DNA from: Streptomyces rhizosphaerihabitans
GTDB lineage: Bacteria > Actinomycetota > Actinomycetes > Streptomycetales > Streptomycetaceae
Direction: 5' to 3'
Length of the DNA stretch: 64,000 bases
Assembly (NCBI RefSeq): GCF_025399795.1
Contig: NZ_JAODTZ010000043.1
Location: forward strand, 1-64,000
In this document: positions 15,783-25,018 of the stretch, piece by piece
Position numbering within the stretch: position 1 is the stretch's first letter
Layout of the letters: each line of letters begins with the position of its first letter
Translations under genes and position numbers: made by a program
The notes under the pieces: generated by a model
Told to the model about the DNA's origin: nothing
Seen by the model: the letters and a program-made list of their open reading frames with translations, nothing else
Database searches by the model: none

Positions 15783-18503
15783 GTGAATCCAGCCCGTGAA
15801 CGGCACACCGTGGCCATCGTCGGAGCGGGTGCCGCCGGCACGCTCACCGCCGTGCAACTGTGCGAGACGGCGGCCCGCCGCCGCACACCCCTCGACCTCG
15901 TCCTGGTCGACCCCGCCCCCGAGGCCGGACGCGGCACCGCCTACGCCACCACCGATCCCCGGCACCGGCTGAACGTGCCCGCCGGCGGCATGAGTTGCTA
16001 CCCCGACGACCCCGGCCACTTCACCCGCTGGCTGTGCCGGCACGGCGAACCCACCGTCAGAGGAACCGACTTCGCCACCCGGTACCGCTATGGCGCCTAC
16101 CTCGCCGACACCCTGGCCCAGGCGATCGTCCACGCCCACGGCACCGTCGCCGTGCGCCGGCTGCGGACCAGGGCGGAGGCCTGCGCCCGTACCCCGGACG
16201 GGGGACTGGAGCTCCGACTCGCGGACGGGCAGAGCCTTCTGGCCGACAGCGCGGTCCTCGCCACCGGACCGGCGGCCACGACCGGCGGCTGGGCCCCGCC
16301 CGGACTCCGTACCTCCGAACGGTTCATCGGGTCCCCCTGGGCGCCGGGAGCCCTCGACGGGCCGCTCGCCGAACCGGCCGCCCGTGCGGAGGGCGGCGCG
16401 AAGGACGGCGCCCGTGCCGATGTCCTGCTGGTGGGCACCGGACTCACCGCGGTCGACCTCGCGCTCAGCCTCGACCGTCCCGGACGCACCGTGCACGCCC
16501 TCTCCCGCACCGGTCTGCTGCCGCAGCCGCACGCGTTGAGCCCCGCCCCGGCGATGGCCGCACCCGAAGGGCTCGACGCGCCGACCCTGTCCACGCTGCG
16601 CCGGACCGTCTACCGCCACATCGGCCGCGCCGTGCGCGCCCACGGCGACTGGCGCCCCGCGCTCGACAGCCTGCGCCCGCACACCGCCCGCCTGTGGCGC
16701 AGCCTCACACCCGAGGAACGTGCCGCGTTCCTGCGGTGCGAGGGCGCGCTGTGGAACACCCACCGGCACCGGATGGCGCCGACGACGGCCGAGTCGGTGG
16801 CCCGCGCGCGCACGGCCCGGCGGCTGCGCGTCCACACCGGAAGGATCACCGACGCCGTCGCGCGGCCCGACGGCTCCGTTCGGGTCACGCTCTCCACCGG
16901 CCTGCACATCACGGCCGGTTGGGTGATCGACTGCACCGGACCGGGCCCCCGCCCCGAAGACCCCCTGTGGCGCTCGCTGTTCGACACGGGCGCCGCCGTG
17001 ACCGGCCCGCTCGGCCTGGGCGTCGCGACCCGCGACGGCCGCCTCCTGGACGCCGAGGGCCGGGCCACGCTGCCGGTGTTCACCCTCGGGGCACCCCGGC
17101 GCGGCGAACTGTGGGAGACGACCGCCGTCCCCGAGATCCGCGTCCAAGCCGCCGATCTGGCAGCGGAGTTGCTGGCACCACTGACTCGACGGCGACGCCC
17201 CGCGCGCCGCCGGCCCGTCGACGCGCACGGGCTCCCGCTGTCCACCCACGCCGAGGCCGCGGCCGCCCACCGCACCGGCCTCGAACGGGTCCTCAAGGTC
17301 AGGGCCGGCGCCGAGGACGCCTTCGCGCGCGCCGTGGCCCTCGACCCCGGCTTCGCCCTCGGCCACGCGGCCCTCGCCCTGCTCGGCCATGAGTGCGGCG
17401 CGGACGTCGACGTACCGCGGGCGCTGGCCGACGCGCAGCGCTGCGCGCGGGAACGGGCCGACGAACGCGAGCGCTCCTTCGTCGACGTGGTGACCCGGCG
17501 GGTGCACGGCGACTCCCCGGACGGAGGCGCCGGTGCCCTGCTCGGGCATCTCGCAGCGCACCCCGCCGACGCGCTGGCGCTCGCCGTCGCCGTGCCCACC
17601 ATCGCCTTCTCCGGCATCAACGACCTCGACACGGCCTATGCGCTGAGCCTGGTCGAGCGCACCTCGCCCGCCTACGACGGCCACTGGTTCCCGGCCTCGC
17701 TCCTCGCCTTCCTGCGCCAGGAACAGGGCCGCTACGACGAGGCCGCCGAGCTGGCCGCTCGCGCACTGGCCGCCGAACCGGCCTCCGGACACGCCGTGCA
17801 CGCACTCGCTCACGTCCACTACGAGTCCGGAGCCCACGAGACGGGCCGCGACTGGCTGGACGCCTGGGTGTCGGGGCACGGGAGGGGCGTGGTCCACCGG
17901 GCGCACTTCTCCTGGCACATCGCCCTGCACGAACTGGCCCTGGACGACCCCGCCGCCGTCCGCAGACGCTGGTTCGCCCAGCTCTCGCCGGGGCGGGTGA
18001 CCGGCGTACGCGCCCTGGTCGACTCGGGGTCGCTGCTGTGGCGGGCCCGGCTCAGCGACAGCTGGCAGGGGCGGATACCGGCGGCGGACGTCCTCGACAG
18101 TGTCGCCCGCGAGATCGTGGAACGGCCCGCGACCGCCTTCACCGCGCTGCACGCGGCGGTCGCCCTCACCGCCGCCGGTGACCTCGCGGCACTGCGCCGG
18201 CTGCGCGACCACGCGGCCGGGGCCGACCGCGTACAGCGCGAGGTCGTCGTCCCGCTCTGCGAGGCCTTCGCCGCCCTCGTCGAGGAACGCTTCCACGAGG
18301 CCGCCCGGGGCCTGGACGCGCTCCTCCCCGTTCTCGGCCGGGTCGGCGGCAGCGCGGCCCAGCGCGAGGTCGTCGAGGAGACCCTGCTGTACGCCCTGGT
18401 CGCGGCGGGCCGCTGCGAGGCGGCCCGCCGCCTCCTGGACACCCGCCTCGACCGCGGCCATTCGCCGCGGGACCGCCGCCTGCTGGCCGCGCTGCCTGAT
18501 TGA
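15783..18503 (+). CDS. FAD/NAD(P)-binding oxidoreductase fused to a TPR (TTC38-like) domain
   Basis: The 906-aa product opens with a dinucleotide motif, VAIVGAGAAGTLTAVQL, and continues as an FAD/NAD(P)-binding protein of the HI0933/YdhS-like kind to about residue 475 (GRGTAYATTDPRHRLNVPAG; VLLVGTGLTAVDLALSL; WVIDCTGPGPRP). From about 490 to 906 it is alpha-helical repeat sequence resembling TTC38-like tetratricopeptide proteins (DPGFALGHAALALLG; RAHFSWHIALHELAL). I do not recognise a characterised relative with both halves. The GTG at 15783 has GGAGG just upstream and gives a normal flavoprotein start; a TTG at 15741 with GGAGG is an alternative. Substrate unknown. No co-directional neighbour. 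Confidence 0.8.
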   Translation: MNPARERHTVAIVGAGAAGTLTAVQLCETAARRRTPLDLVLVDPAPEAGRGTAYATTDPRHRLNVPAGGMSCYPDDPGHFTRWLCRHGEPTVRGTDFATRYRYGAYLADTLAQAIVHAHGTVAVRRLRTRAEACARTPDGGLELRLADGQSLLADSAVLATGPAATTGGWAPPGLRTSERFIGSPWAPGALDGPLAEPAARAEGGAKDGARADVLLVGTGLTAVDLALSLDRPGRTVHALSRTGLLPQPHALSPAPAMAAPEGLDAPTLSTLRRTVYRHIGRAVRAHGDWRPALDSLRPHTARLWRSLTPEERAAFLRCEGALWNTHRHRMAPTTAESVARARTARRLRVHTGRITDAVARPDGSVRVTLSTGLHITAGWVIDCTGPGPRPEDPLWRSLFDTGAAVTGPLGLGVATRDGRLLDAEGRATLPVFTLGAPRRGELWETTAVPEIRVQAADLAAELLAPLTRRRRPARRRPVDAHGLPLSTHAEAAAAHRTGLERVLKVRAGAEDAFARAVALDPGFALGHAALALLGHECGADVDVPRALADAQRCARERADERERSFVDVVTRRVHGDSPDGGAGALLGHLAAHPADALALAVAVPTIAFSGINDLDTAYALSLVERTSPAYDGHWFPASLLAFLRQEQGRYDEAAELAARALAAEPASGHAVHALAHVHYESGAHETGRDWLDAWVSGHGRGVVHRAHFSWHIALHELALDDPAAVRRRWFAQLSPGRVTGVRALVDSGSLLWRARLSDSWQGRIPAADVLDSVAREIVERPATAFTALHAAVALTAAGDLAALRRLRDHAAGADRVQREVVVPLCEAFAALVEERFHEAARGLDALLPVLGRVGGSAAQREVVEETLLYALVAAGRCEAARRLLDTRLDRGHSPRDRRLLAALPD

Positions 18504-18699
18504 GGATCGAGGGGGCGGCGCGTGGCGGGGACGGCGGGGTGCCGGTCACGTGGTCGCATGAGGTCGACCGCACCGAACGTGCCGAAGCGGGAAGCGAGTT
18601 CCGGCGCAATTCACGGCGGAGCCGGAACCCTCCCTCGGCGAGGGGTGCCGGACCGCCTCGGTTCCGTTCCTGTCACGAGGACGGGGTGGTCGGGGCCCG

Positions 18700-18790
18700 C
18701 CCGTGTCCGTGCCTCTCCCGGCGTCCGTGCCCGCGTTCGTTCCCGTGTCCGTGGCTCTTTCGGCGTCCGTGCCCGTGTCCGTGCCTGCGG
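18700..18790. repeat. Degenerate tandem repeat built on GTCCGTG
   Basis: Five copies of GTCCGTG occur in a degenerate array between the FAD-TPR gene and the convergent IclR gene. The rest of the gap from 18504 shows no gene. The array may act in the 3' untranslated ends but has no clear hairpin. Confidence 0.6.
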
Positions 18791-18795
18791 TCGTG

Positions 18796-19563
18796 TCAGA
18801 GATGTGGCTCGGCACCGGCCGTCGGTCGCCAGCCGAGGGCCCGGGAGATTCCGCGGGCCGCCAGCCGTACCGCCGGGATCAACGCCGGTACCTGCGCGTC
18901 GGCCTGGGGCACGACGAGTGACACAGCCGCGACGACGGCGCCGTCCGCGCCGCGCACCGGAGCGGCCACCGACAGGGCGTCGTCGGTCACCTGACGGATG
19001 CTCACCGCCACGCCGGTGCGCCGGACTTCGGCCAGAGCGCGCCGCAGGCGGCCCGGATCGGTGATGGTGTACGGCGTGTAGGCGGCCAACGGTCCGGCAC
19101 AGTAGGCGTCCTGGAACGCGGGCTGCGCGTGCGCGAGCAGCGCGAGCCCGACGCCCGTCGCGTGCAGCGGCCAGCGGGCACCCACCTGGATGCGTACACC
19201 GACCGACGAACGCCCGGCGATCCACTCGATGTAGACGACCTCGGTGCCGTCGCGGACCGCCAACTGGACGTTCTCGTGCGTCGCTTCGTACAGGTCTTCC
19301 AGATACGGCAGGGCGATCTGCCGCAGCGCGAGCCCGCGCGGAGCGAGCGCAGCGATCTCCCAAAGGCGCAGGCCGACGTGGTAAAGGCCGCCCGCGTCCC
19401 GCTCCAGCGCACCCCACTCGGTGAGCGCGGCCACCAGCCGGTGGGCGGTCGTGAGGCTGAGGCCGGCCCGGCGGCTGATGTCCGTCAGGGACAGCGCCGT
19501 GTGCTCGTGGTCGAAGGCGGCGAGTACGGCGAGGAGGCGGCCGGGAGCGGACAGGGCGGTCAT
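18796..19563 (-). CDS. IclR-family transcriptional regulator
   Basis: The 255-aa protein has an N-terminal winged helix (about 1-65; LSLTDISRRAGLSLTTAHRLVAALTEWGALE) and a C-terminal GAF-like IclR effector domain (VQLAVRDGTEVVYIEWIAG; HATGVGLALLAHAQP; GVAVSIRQVTDDALSVAAPV). The start ATG overlaps the MarR stop (ATGA), so the two regulators are translated together and face the SDR operon. IclR proteins often govern aromatic or acyl-CoA degradation, which fits those enzymes. Confidence 0.93.
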   Translation of the reverse strand: MTALSAPGRLLAVLAAFDHEHTALSLTDISRRAGLSLTTAHRLVAALTEWGALERDAGGLYHVGLRLWEIAALAPRGLALRQIALPYLEDLYEATHENVQLAVRDGTEVVYIEWIAGRSSVGVRIQVGARWPLHATGVGLALLAHAQPAFQDAYCAGPLAAYTPYTITDPGRLRRALAEVRRTGVAVSIRQVTDDALSVAAPVRGADGAVVAAVSLVVPQADAQVPALIPAVRLAARGISRALGWRPTAGAEPHL

Positions 19564-19988
19564 GAGTTCAGTTCGGTGTCCGCGATCCGTTGCAGCAGGG
19601 TGTGCAGGGTCTCCCGCTCGGCGGGATCCAGGGGCTGGAGCAGGTCGTTCGTCACGCGCAGCCCGGCCTCGTCCGTGTCGCGCAGGAAGGCGCGGCCGTC
19701 CGCGGTCAGCACGACGATCCGGCTGCGGCGGTCGTCGGGAGAGGGCCTGCGCTCCGCGAAGCCGAGCTTCTCCAGGTCGTCGACGAGCCCGACGATCGCG
19801 CTCGGGTCGTAGCCGAGCCGCGAACTCAGCTCCCGCTGCAACGCGCCCTTCGAGGTGGCGAGGAACCGCAGCAGCGCGTAGTGGCGCAGCCGCAGTCCGG
19901 ACTCCTGGAGGAACGCGTTGAACAACTGGCCCGAGCGCAGGCCCAGCCGGTACAGCAGATAGCCCGTGTCCGCGTGCAGGCCGCGCAT
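19560..19988 (-). CDS. MarR-family transcriptional regulator
   Basis: The 142-aa protein has the MarR winged helix: LRHYALLRFLATSKGALQRELSSRLGYDPSAIVGLVDDLEKLGFAERRPSPDDRRSRIVVLT, with the DRR wing. The ATG at 19988 has GAGGAG upstream; the frame is open further upstream, but no earlier start codon has a comparable ribosome site. It overlaps the IclR gene and is divergent from the SDR operon, whose promoter carries a candidate operator at 20137-20161. Confidence 0.9.
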   Translation of the reverse strand: MRGLHADTGYLLYRLGLRSGQLFNAFLQESGLRLRHYALLRFLATSKGALQRELSSRLGYDPSAIVGLVDDLEKLGFAERRPSPDDRRSRIVVLTADGRAFLRDTDEAGLRVTNDLLQPLDPAERETLHTLLQRIADTELNS

Positions 19989-20136
19989 CCAGGGCTCCTC
20001 GGCGTCGATGCGGACGGGGCCCCGGGGGTGTCCTGCGGCATGCTGCTGACCTGCGATGACGGGCTCCCTGGGGCCTGGCCCCGGCCGGGGCGGTTCGGAC
20101 GTACGGACCCAGCATGCCGTATGGGTCGGACGGCAA

Positions 20137-20171
20137 CAACTATTGACGTCGACAATTATTGCTCTTAGCTT
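20137..20171 (+). promoter_or_regulatory. Promoter of the SDR operon with overlapping direct repeats
   Basis: TTGACG (20143-20148) and TAGCTT (20166-20171) are separated by 17 bases, a good sigma-70-type promoter reading toward the SDR gene. It overlaps two near-identical 9-mers, CAACTATTG (20137-20145) and CAATTATTG (20153-20161), 16 bp apart, in an unusually AT-rich patch. The repeats are a plausible operator for the divergent MarR or IclR protein. Confidence 0.65.
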
Positions 20172-20308
20172 CGATCTCATAGCCGCACCGCTTCCGTCCC
20201 GTGGCCACCCGACACGGCGTCGCAGCCGTACCCGCCTCGGACGCGAAGCCGACCCCTGCGGGCAGCCGCGCTCCGGGCGAGCGTCCGCACCATGTGAAGG
20301 GACCTCTC

Positions 20309-21256
20309 GTGCCCCCCATCGATCTCACCGGCAAGGCCGCCGTCGTCACCGGCGGCGGCCGTGGTCTCGGCCTGGCCTACGCCCATGCCCTCGCGGCCGT
20401 CGGCGCCCGCGTCGTCGTCAACGACATCGACGAGGACGTCGCCGAGCGGGCCGTGAAGTCCATCACCGAGGCCGGCGGACAGGCCGTCGCGGAGGTCGTC
20501 GCGGTCGGCACCGCCGCGGCCGCCGACCGGCTCGTCGCCCGCGCCGTACGGGAGTTCGGCCGGCTCGACATCCTGGTCACCAACGCGGGGATCCTGCGCG
20601 ACAAGGTCCTGTGGAAGATGACCGACGACGACTTCGACGCTGTGATCACCACGCATCTGAGGGGCACCTTCACCTGCGCCCGCGCCGCCGCCGTGCGGAT
20701 GCGCGAGCAGGGCGAGGGCGGCAGCCTGATCCTGGTCGGTTCGCCCGCCGGACAGCGCGGCAACTTCGGGCAGACGAACTACTCCGCCGCGAAGGCGGGC
20801 ATCGCCGCCATGGCCCGCACCTGGTCGATGGAGCTGAGCCGCGCGGGCATCACCGTCAACGCGATCGTGCCCGTCGCCGCCACCGCGATGACCGAGACGA
20901 TCCCGGCGTTCGCCCCGTACGTCGAGGCCCTGCGCGACGGCACGCCGCTTCCGGACCTCCTCCGCAAGGGCGAGGGCTTCGGCACCCCCGAGGACTGCGC
21001 GGCCCTGGTCCCCTTCCTCGCCTCCGAGGCCGCGCGCGGGATCACGGGCCAGGCCATCGGCATCGGCGGGGACAAGGTGGCCCTGTGGTCGCATCCGCAG
21101 GAGATCAAGGCGGCCTACGCGGACGGCGGTTGGACCCCCGAGACGCTCGCCGACGTCTGGGCCGCCTCCCTGGGCGCCGAGCCGCAGACCGTAGGGATTC
21201 CCGCCCCGCGGATTCCCGCCCCGGGGATTCCCGTTCCGGAGGCGGCGGAAGCGTGA
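20309..21256 (+). CDS. SDR-family oxidoreductase (3-hydroxyacyl-CoA dehydrogenase-like)
   Basis: A 315-aa short-chain dehydrogenase. Cofactor motif TGGGRGLG at 14-21, NAG at 92-94, and the catalytic Ser145, Tyr158 and Lys162 (YSAAK). The C-terminal part (PQEIKAAYADGGWTPETLADVW) resembles the SDR domain of peroxisomal multifunctional enzymes, suggesting a 3-hydroxyacyl-CoA substrate. It ends in a repetitive I-P-A-P tail from a short DNA repeat near 21195-21240. The GTG at 20309 has GAAGGGA upstream. First gene of an SDR, amidohydrolase, CoA ligase and MaoC operon; its stop shares one base with the next start. Confidence 0.88.
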   Translation: MPPIDLTGKAAVVTGGGRGLGLAYAHALAAVGARVVVNDIDEDVAERAVKSITEAGGQAVAEVVAVGTAAAADRLVARAVREFGRLDILVTNAGILRDKVLWKMTDDDFDAVITTHLRGTFTCARAAAVRMREQGEGGSLILVGSPAGQRGNFGQTNYSAAKAGIAAMARTWSMELSRAGITVNAIVPVAATAMTETIPAFAPYVEALRDGTPLPDLLRKGEGFGTPEDCAALVPFLASEAARGITGQAIGIGGDKVALWSHPQEIKAAYADGGWTPETLADVWAASLGAEPQTVGIPAPRIPAPGIPVPEAAEA

Positions 21257-22140
21257 TGACTCCTCCTGTGAACCCGGACGAGCTCGTCGCGATCGACGTC
21301 CACACCCACGCCGAGGTGTCCGCCAAGGGCCACTCCTCGCTCGACGGCCGTCTGCACGACGCCTCCAGCGCCTACTTCAAGGTCGAGGGCCGGCGGAAGC
21401 CGACCCTGGAGGAGACGGCGGCGTACTACCGCGAGCGCAGGATGGCCGCCGTGATCTTCACGGTGGACGCCGAGTCCGCCACCGGCACGGAGCCCGTCCC
21501 GAACGAGGAGGTCGCCGAAGCCGCCGCCGCCAACCCGGACGTGCTGATCCCCTTCGCCTCCATCGACCCCTTCCGGGGGAAGGCGGGGGTGCGCCGGGCC
21601 CGGCGGCTGGTCGAGGAGTACGGGGTGAAGGGCTTCAAGTTCCACCCGAGCATCCAGGGCTTCTTCCCGAACGACCGCTCGGTGGCGTACGGCCTCTACG
21701 AGGTCATCGAGGAGACCGGCACCATCGCCCTCTTCCACACCGGGCAGACCGGCATCGGCGCCGGGGTGCCCGGCGGCGGCGGAATCCGGCTCAAGTACTC
21801 GAATCCGCTCCATGTGGACGACGTGGCCGCGGACTTCCCGCATCTGAAGATCATCCTGGCGCATCCGTCCTTCCCTTGGCAGGACGAGGCCCTTGCCGTG
21901 GCCACCCACAAGCCGGGCGTGCACATCGACCTGTCGGGCTGGTCGCCGAAGTACTTCCCGCCCCAACTGGTGCAGTACGCGAACACCTTGCTCAAGGACA
22001 AGGTCCTGTTCGGCTCCGACTACCCCGTCCTCACCCCGGACCGCTGGCTCGCCGACTTCGAGAAGCTTCCGATCAAGGACGAGGTCAGGCCGAAGATCCT
22101 CAAGGAGAACGCCGCCCGCCTTCTGGGGCTCACACCGTAA
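21256..22140 (+). CDS. Amidohydrolase-2 family metal-dependent hydrolase
   Basis: A 294-aa TIM-barrel amidohydrolase with His16 and His18 (DVHTH), His130 (GFKFHPS), His161, His203 (LAHPSFPW) and Asp255 (FGSDYP) as candidate metal and catalytic residues. Relatives are annotated as 4-hydroxyphenyl-beta-ketoacyl-CoA hydrolase or decarboxylase-like enzymes. In this operon it would act on a beta-keto acyl-CoA or a related aromatic side-chain intermediate; the substrate is inferred from neighbours. Start overlaps the SDR stop by one base. Confidence 0.85.
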   Translation: MTPPVNPDELVAIDVHTHAEVSAKGHSSLDGRLHDASSAYFKVEGRRKPTLEETAAYYRERRMAAVIFTVDAESATGTEPVPNEEVAEAAAANPDVLIPFASIDPFRGKAGVRRARRLVEEYGVKGFKFHPSIQGFFPNDRSVAYGLYEVIEETGTIALFHTGQTGIGAGVPGGGGIRLKYSNPLHVDDVAADFPHLKIILAHPSFPWQDEALAVATHKPGVHIDLSGWSPKYFPPQLVQYANTLLKDKVLFGSDYPVLTPDRWLADFEKLPIKDEVRPKILKENAARLLGLTP

Positions 22141-22150
22141 GGGGCCCACG

Positions 22151-23671
22151 ATGCGCAACGAGGGACTGGGGTCATGGCCCGCACGCCGGGCCCGCAAGAC
22201 CCCGCACCGCACCGCCCTGATCCACGGCGACGACACCGTCTGCTACGCAGAACTGCACACCCGCACCACGAAACTGGCGCACGCCCTGCGGGCCCTGGGT
22301 CTGCGGCGCGGGGACCGGATCGCCTATCTGGGCCCCAACCACCCTTCGTAGACGTTGTTCGCCGCGGGCCTGCTCGGCGCCGTCTTCGTGCCGCTCAACC
22401 CGCGCCTCGCCGGGCCCGAAATCGCCCACCAGCTCGGCGATTCCGGTGCCAGGGTCCTGATCCACGCGCCGGCCCCGACCGGGCCGGACGCCGGGCCGCC
22501 GGACGGCACCGATGTCCGTACGTCCATCGAAGTGGGGCGTCCGTACGAAGAGTTGATCGCCGACGCCTCCGACGAGCCGATCGACCGGCCCGTCACCGCC
22601 GACGACCTCTGCCTCATCATGTACACCTCGGGCACCACAGGCCGTCCCAAGGGCGCGATGCTCACCCACGGCAACCTCACCTGGAACGCCGTCAACGTCC
22701 TCGTCGACCACGACCTGACCGCCGACGAACGTGCCCTGGTCTGCGCTCCGTTGTTCCACACGGCGGGCCTGAACATGCTCACCCTGCCCGTGCTCCTCAA
22801 GGGCGGCACCTGCGTCCTGACCCGGTCCTTCGACCCGGCGGCCACCTTCGACCTGATCGAACGGCACCGGATCACCTTCATGTTCGGCGTGCCCACCATG
22901 TTCGACCGGGTGGCCCGGCACCCCCGCTGGGCCGACGCCGACCTGTCCTCCCTGCGCATCCTGACCTGCGGCGGCGCGCCCGTGCCGACCCCGCTCATCG
23001 CCGCCTACCAGGAACGCGGGCTCACCTTCCTCCAGGGGTACGGGATGACCGAGGCCGCGCCCGGCACCCTCTTCCTGGACGCCGAACACGCGGTCTCCAA
23101 GGCCGGTTCGGCGGGCGTTCCGCACTTCTTCAGCGATGTCCGGGTGGTCCGGCCGGACTTCACCCAGGCCGACGCCGGAGAGGCGGGGGAGGTCGTCGTC
23201 CGCGGACCGCACGTCATGCCCGGCTACTGGGGGCTCCCCGATGAGACGGCCGCCGTCCTCACCGACGGCTGGTTCCGCAGCGGGGACGCCGCCCGCGTCG
23301 ACGACGACGGCTACGTCTTCATCGTTGACCGCATCAAGGACATGATCATCTCCGGCGGCGAGAACGTTTATCCCGCCGAGATCGAGGACCTGCTCCTCGC
23401 CCACCCCGGCATCGTCGAGTGCGCCGTGATCGGTGTCGCCGACGACAAGTGGGGCGAGGTCCCCCGCGCCGTCGTCGTGGCCCGTGAGGGCGTCGAACTG
23501 GATCCGGACGAGGTCCTCGCCTCGCTCTCCGGGCGCCTCGCCAAGTACAAGATCCCCAAGTCGGTGGTCGTCGCGGACGAACTGCCGCGCACCGCCTCCG
23601 GAAAGCTCCTCAAATCCCGCGTCCGTACGCGCTACGGCACCGGCTACCGCACCAGGCAGGGAAACGCATGA
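22151..23671 (+). pseudogene. Acyl-CoA ligase (AMP-binding) interrupted by an in-frame amber stop
   Basis: From the ATG at 22151 the frame reads a normal ligase N-terminus (66 codons, ending LGPNHPS), then TAG at 22349-22351. It continues in the same frame to 23671 with a complete remainder: AMP-binding MYTSGTTGRPKGAMLTH, YGMTEAAPG, the D-GWFRSGD adenylate motif and the C-terminal PRTASGKLLKSR with its catalytic Lys. Relatives usually have two more residues and a Glu at the stop position, so a small in-frame deletion plus a stop is possible. Restart at TTG 22355 would give a 438-aa protein lacking part of the N-terminal subdomain. A sequencing error cannot be excluded. Confidence 0.8.
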
Positions 23672-24123
23672 CCATCACCGTGAACGGCCTCGACGAACTC
23701 AGGAAGCTCGCGGGCGGCGACCTCGGGACCAGTGAGTGGACCGAGGTCACCCAGGAGCGGATCGACACCTTCGCCGACGCCACGGGCGACCACCAGTGGA
23801 TCCACGTCGACCCGGCGCGGGCGGCGGAGGGCCCGTTCGGTGCGCCCATCGCGCACGGCTATCTGACCCTCTCCCTCTTCATCCCGCTCTTCACCGAACT
23901 CCTCGAGGTGGAGGGGGTGACCACGAAGGTCAACTACGGCCTGAACAAGGTGCGGTTCCCCGCCCCCGTGAAGGCCGGCTCGCGCATCCGGCTGGTCGCG
24001 CGGCTCGCCTCGGTCGAGGACGTGCCGGGCGGAGTGCAGATCGCCATCGACGGCACGGTGGAGATCGACGGCGGCGGGAAGCCCGCCGCCGTCCTGCAGA
24101 GCCTGTCGCGGTTCTACGTCTGA
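23668..24123 (+). CDS. MaoC-family (R)-specific enoyl-CoA hydratase
   Basis: A 151-aa single hot-dog protein with the hydratase motif FADATGDHQWIHVD carrying catalytic Asp41 and His46, and AHGYLTLSLF. It hydrates trans-2-enoyl-CoA to (R)-3-hydroxyacyl-CoA, the substrate type expected for the operon's SDR. Its ATG overlaps the ligase stop (ATGA), so its translation depended on ribosomes arriving from the ligase gene; the upstream amber codon may reduce its expression. Confidence 0.92.
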   Translation: MTITVNGLDELRKLAGGDLGTSEWTEVTQERIDTFADATGDHQWIHVDPARAAEGPFGAPIAHGYLTLSLFIPLFTELLEVEGVTTKVNYGLNKVRFPAPVKAGSRIRLVARLASVEDVPGGVQIAIDGTVEIDGGGKPAAVLQSLSRFYV

Positions 24124-24169
24124 GGCTCGGGGCCCCGGCGGTGCTCCGGGTCCCCTCCACACCGGCCTC

Positions 24170-25018
24170 CTACTTGAGCTGGTACGCGTACACGGAGGTC
24201 GCGACGCTGCACGCGCCGGGCTGGACCACCTCGGCGCGCAGCGTCGCGCTCGCCGTGTCGTAGTCGACGCCCTCCGCCTCGTACGTCCCGTCCGTGCACA
24301 GGCTGCGCTGCGGAAGGGCGAAGAGGCTGGTGACATGTCCCGTGACCGGCCGGCCGTCCACCTTCCGCTCCAGGTCGACCTGGAGCAGCGGCCGGTCCTC
24401 GGGGAAGAGTGCGCGCGAGCTGTCGTCCGAGGCGCAGAGCAGCCGGGTGCCGTCGACGAAGTCGCAGCCCTGGATGTCGCGGACGGGCCTGTCGAGGGTG
24501 ATCTGCCCGGCCTGCGGCAGGGCGCCGCCGGTGGGCGGGGTCGACGGGTTGAGCAGCGGGGCGGGGAAGACCTGGAGCCGGTTCTGGTCGCCCCACTCGC
24601 CGGACACCAGCCACTGGCCGTCGGGCGACACGGTCGCGAAGGAGTTGTTCAGCTTCTCGCCCGGGTCGAGCCGGTGGACGTACTCATAGCGCTTACCCGC
24701 GGGTGTGGTGACGGCGAACATCTTCGAGGTCGCCGTGTCCGGCCCCTGGTAGGCGTCGAACACGGAGCCCTGGGCGATGTCCGGGTCGCCCACATGGTTC
24801 CAGCCCTTGATGCGCAGGACGAGCGGAATGGAGGCGAGCCCGCGGTGCAGCAGCGAGCCGTCCGCACGGCTCGCCAGCCCCTGACCCCCGCTCAGCGAGT
24901 CGACGTACGACGTGCCGGTCTCGGTCCACACGGGCTCGCCGGCCATCGCGGACGACGTACTCATGCCGACCGTGAAGGCCCCCAACAGGCAGGCAAGAGA
25001 CAGTAAATGACGCTTCAT
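24170..25018 (-). CDS. Secreted protein of unknown function, co-transcribed with a PHP phosphoesterase
   Basis: A 282-aa exported protein with a signal peptide (MKRHLLSLACLLGAFTVGMSTSSAMA) and beta-strand-rich sequence with phrases such as ATVSPDGQWLVSGEW and CDFVDGTRLLCASDD, suggesting a beta-propeller-like fold. I do not recognise a family with assigned function. Codon 5 is TTA (25006-25004), so expression may require the bldA tRNA. The start shares one base with the stop of the upstream PHP gene, implying coupled translation. Confidence 0.8.
   Translation of the reverse strand: MKRHLLSLACLLGAFTVGMSTSSAMAGEPVWTETGTSYVDSLSGGQGLASRADGSLLHRGLASIPLVLRIKGWNHVGDPDIAQGSVFDAYQGPDTATSKMFAVTTPAGKRYEYVHRLDPGEKLNNSFATVSPDGQWLVSGEWGDQNRLQVFPAPLLNPSTPPTGGALPQAGQITLDRPVRDIQGCDFVDGTRLLCASDDSSRALFPEDRPLLQVDLERKVDGRPVTGHVTSLFALPQRSLCTDGTYEAEGVDYDTASATLRAEVVQPGACSVATSVYAYQLK

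Noticed and set aside
15660..18461. 933-codon open frame opposite the FAD-TPR gene
   Set aside because: Gly/Arg/Val-rich with no domain signatures; the plus strand has clear flavoprotein motifs and a ribosome site.
18700..18790. Small Val/Ser/Pro-rich coding gene
   Set aside because: The reading frame is just translation of the degenerate GTCCGTG repeat, with no ribosome site.
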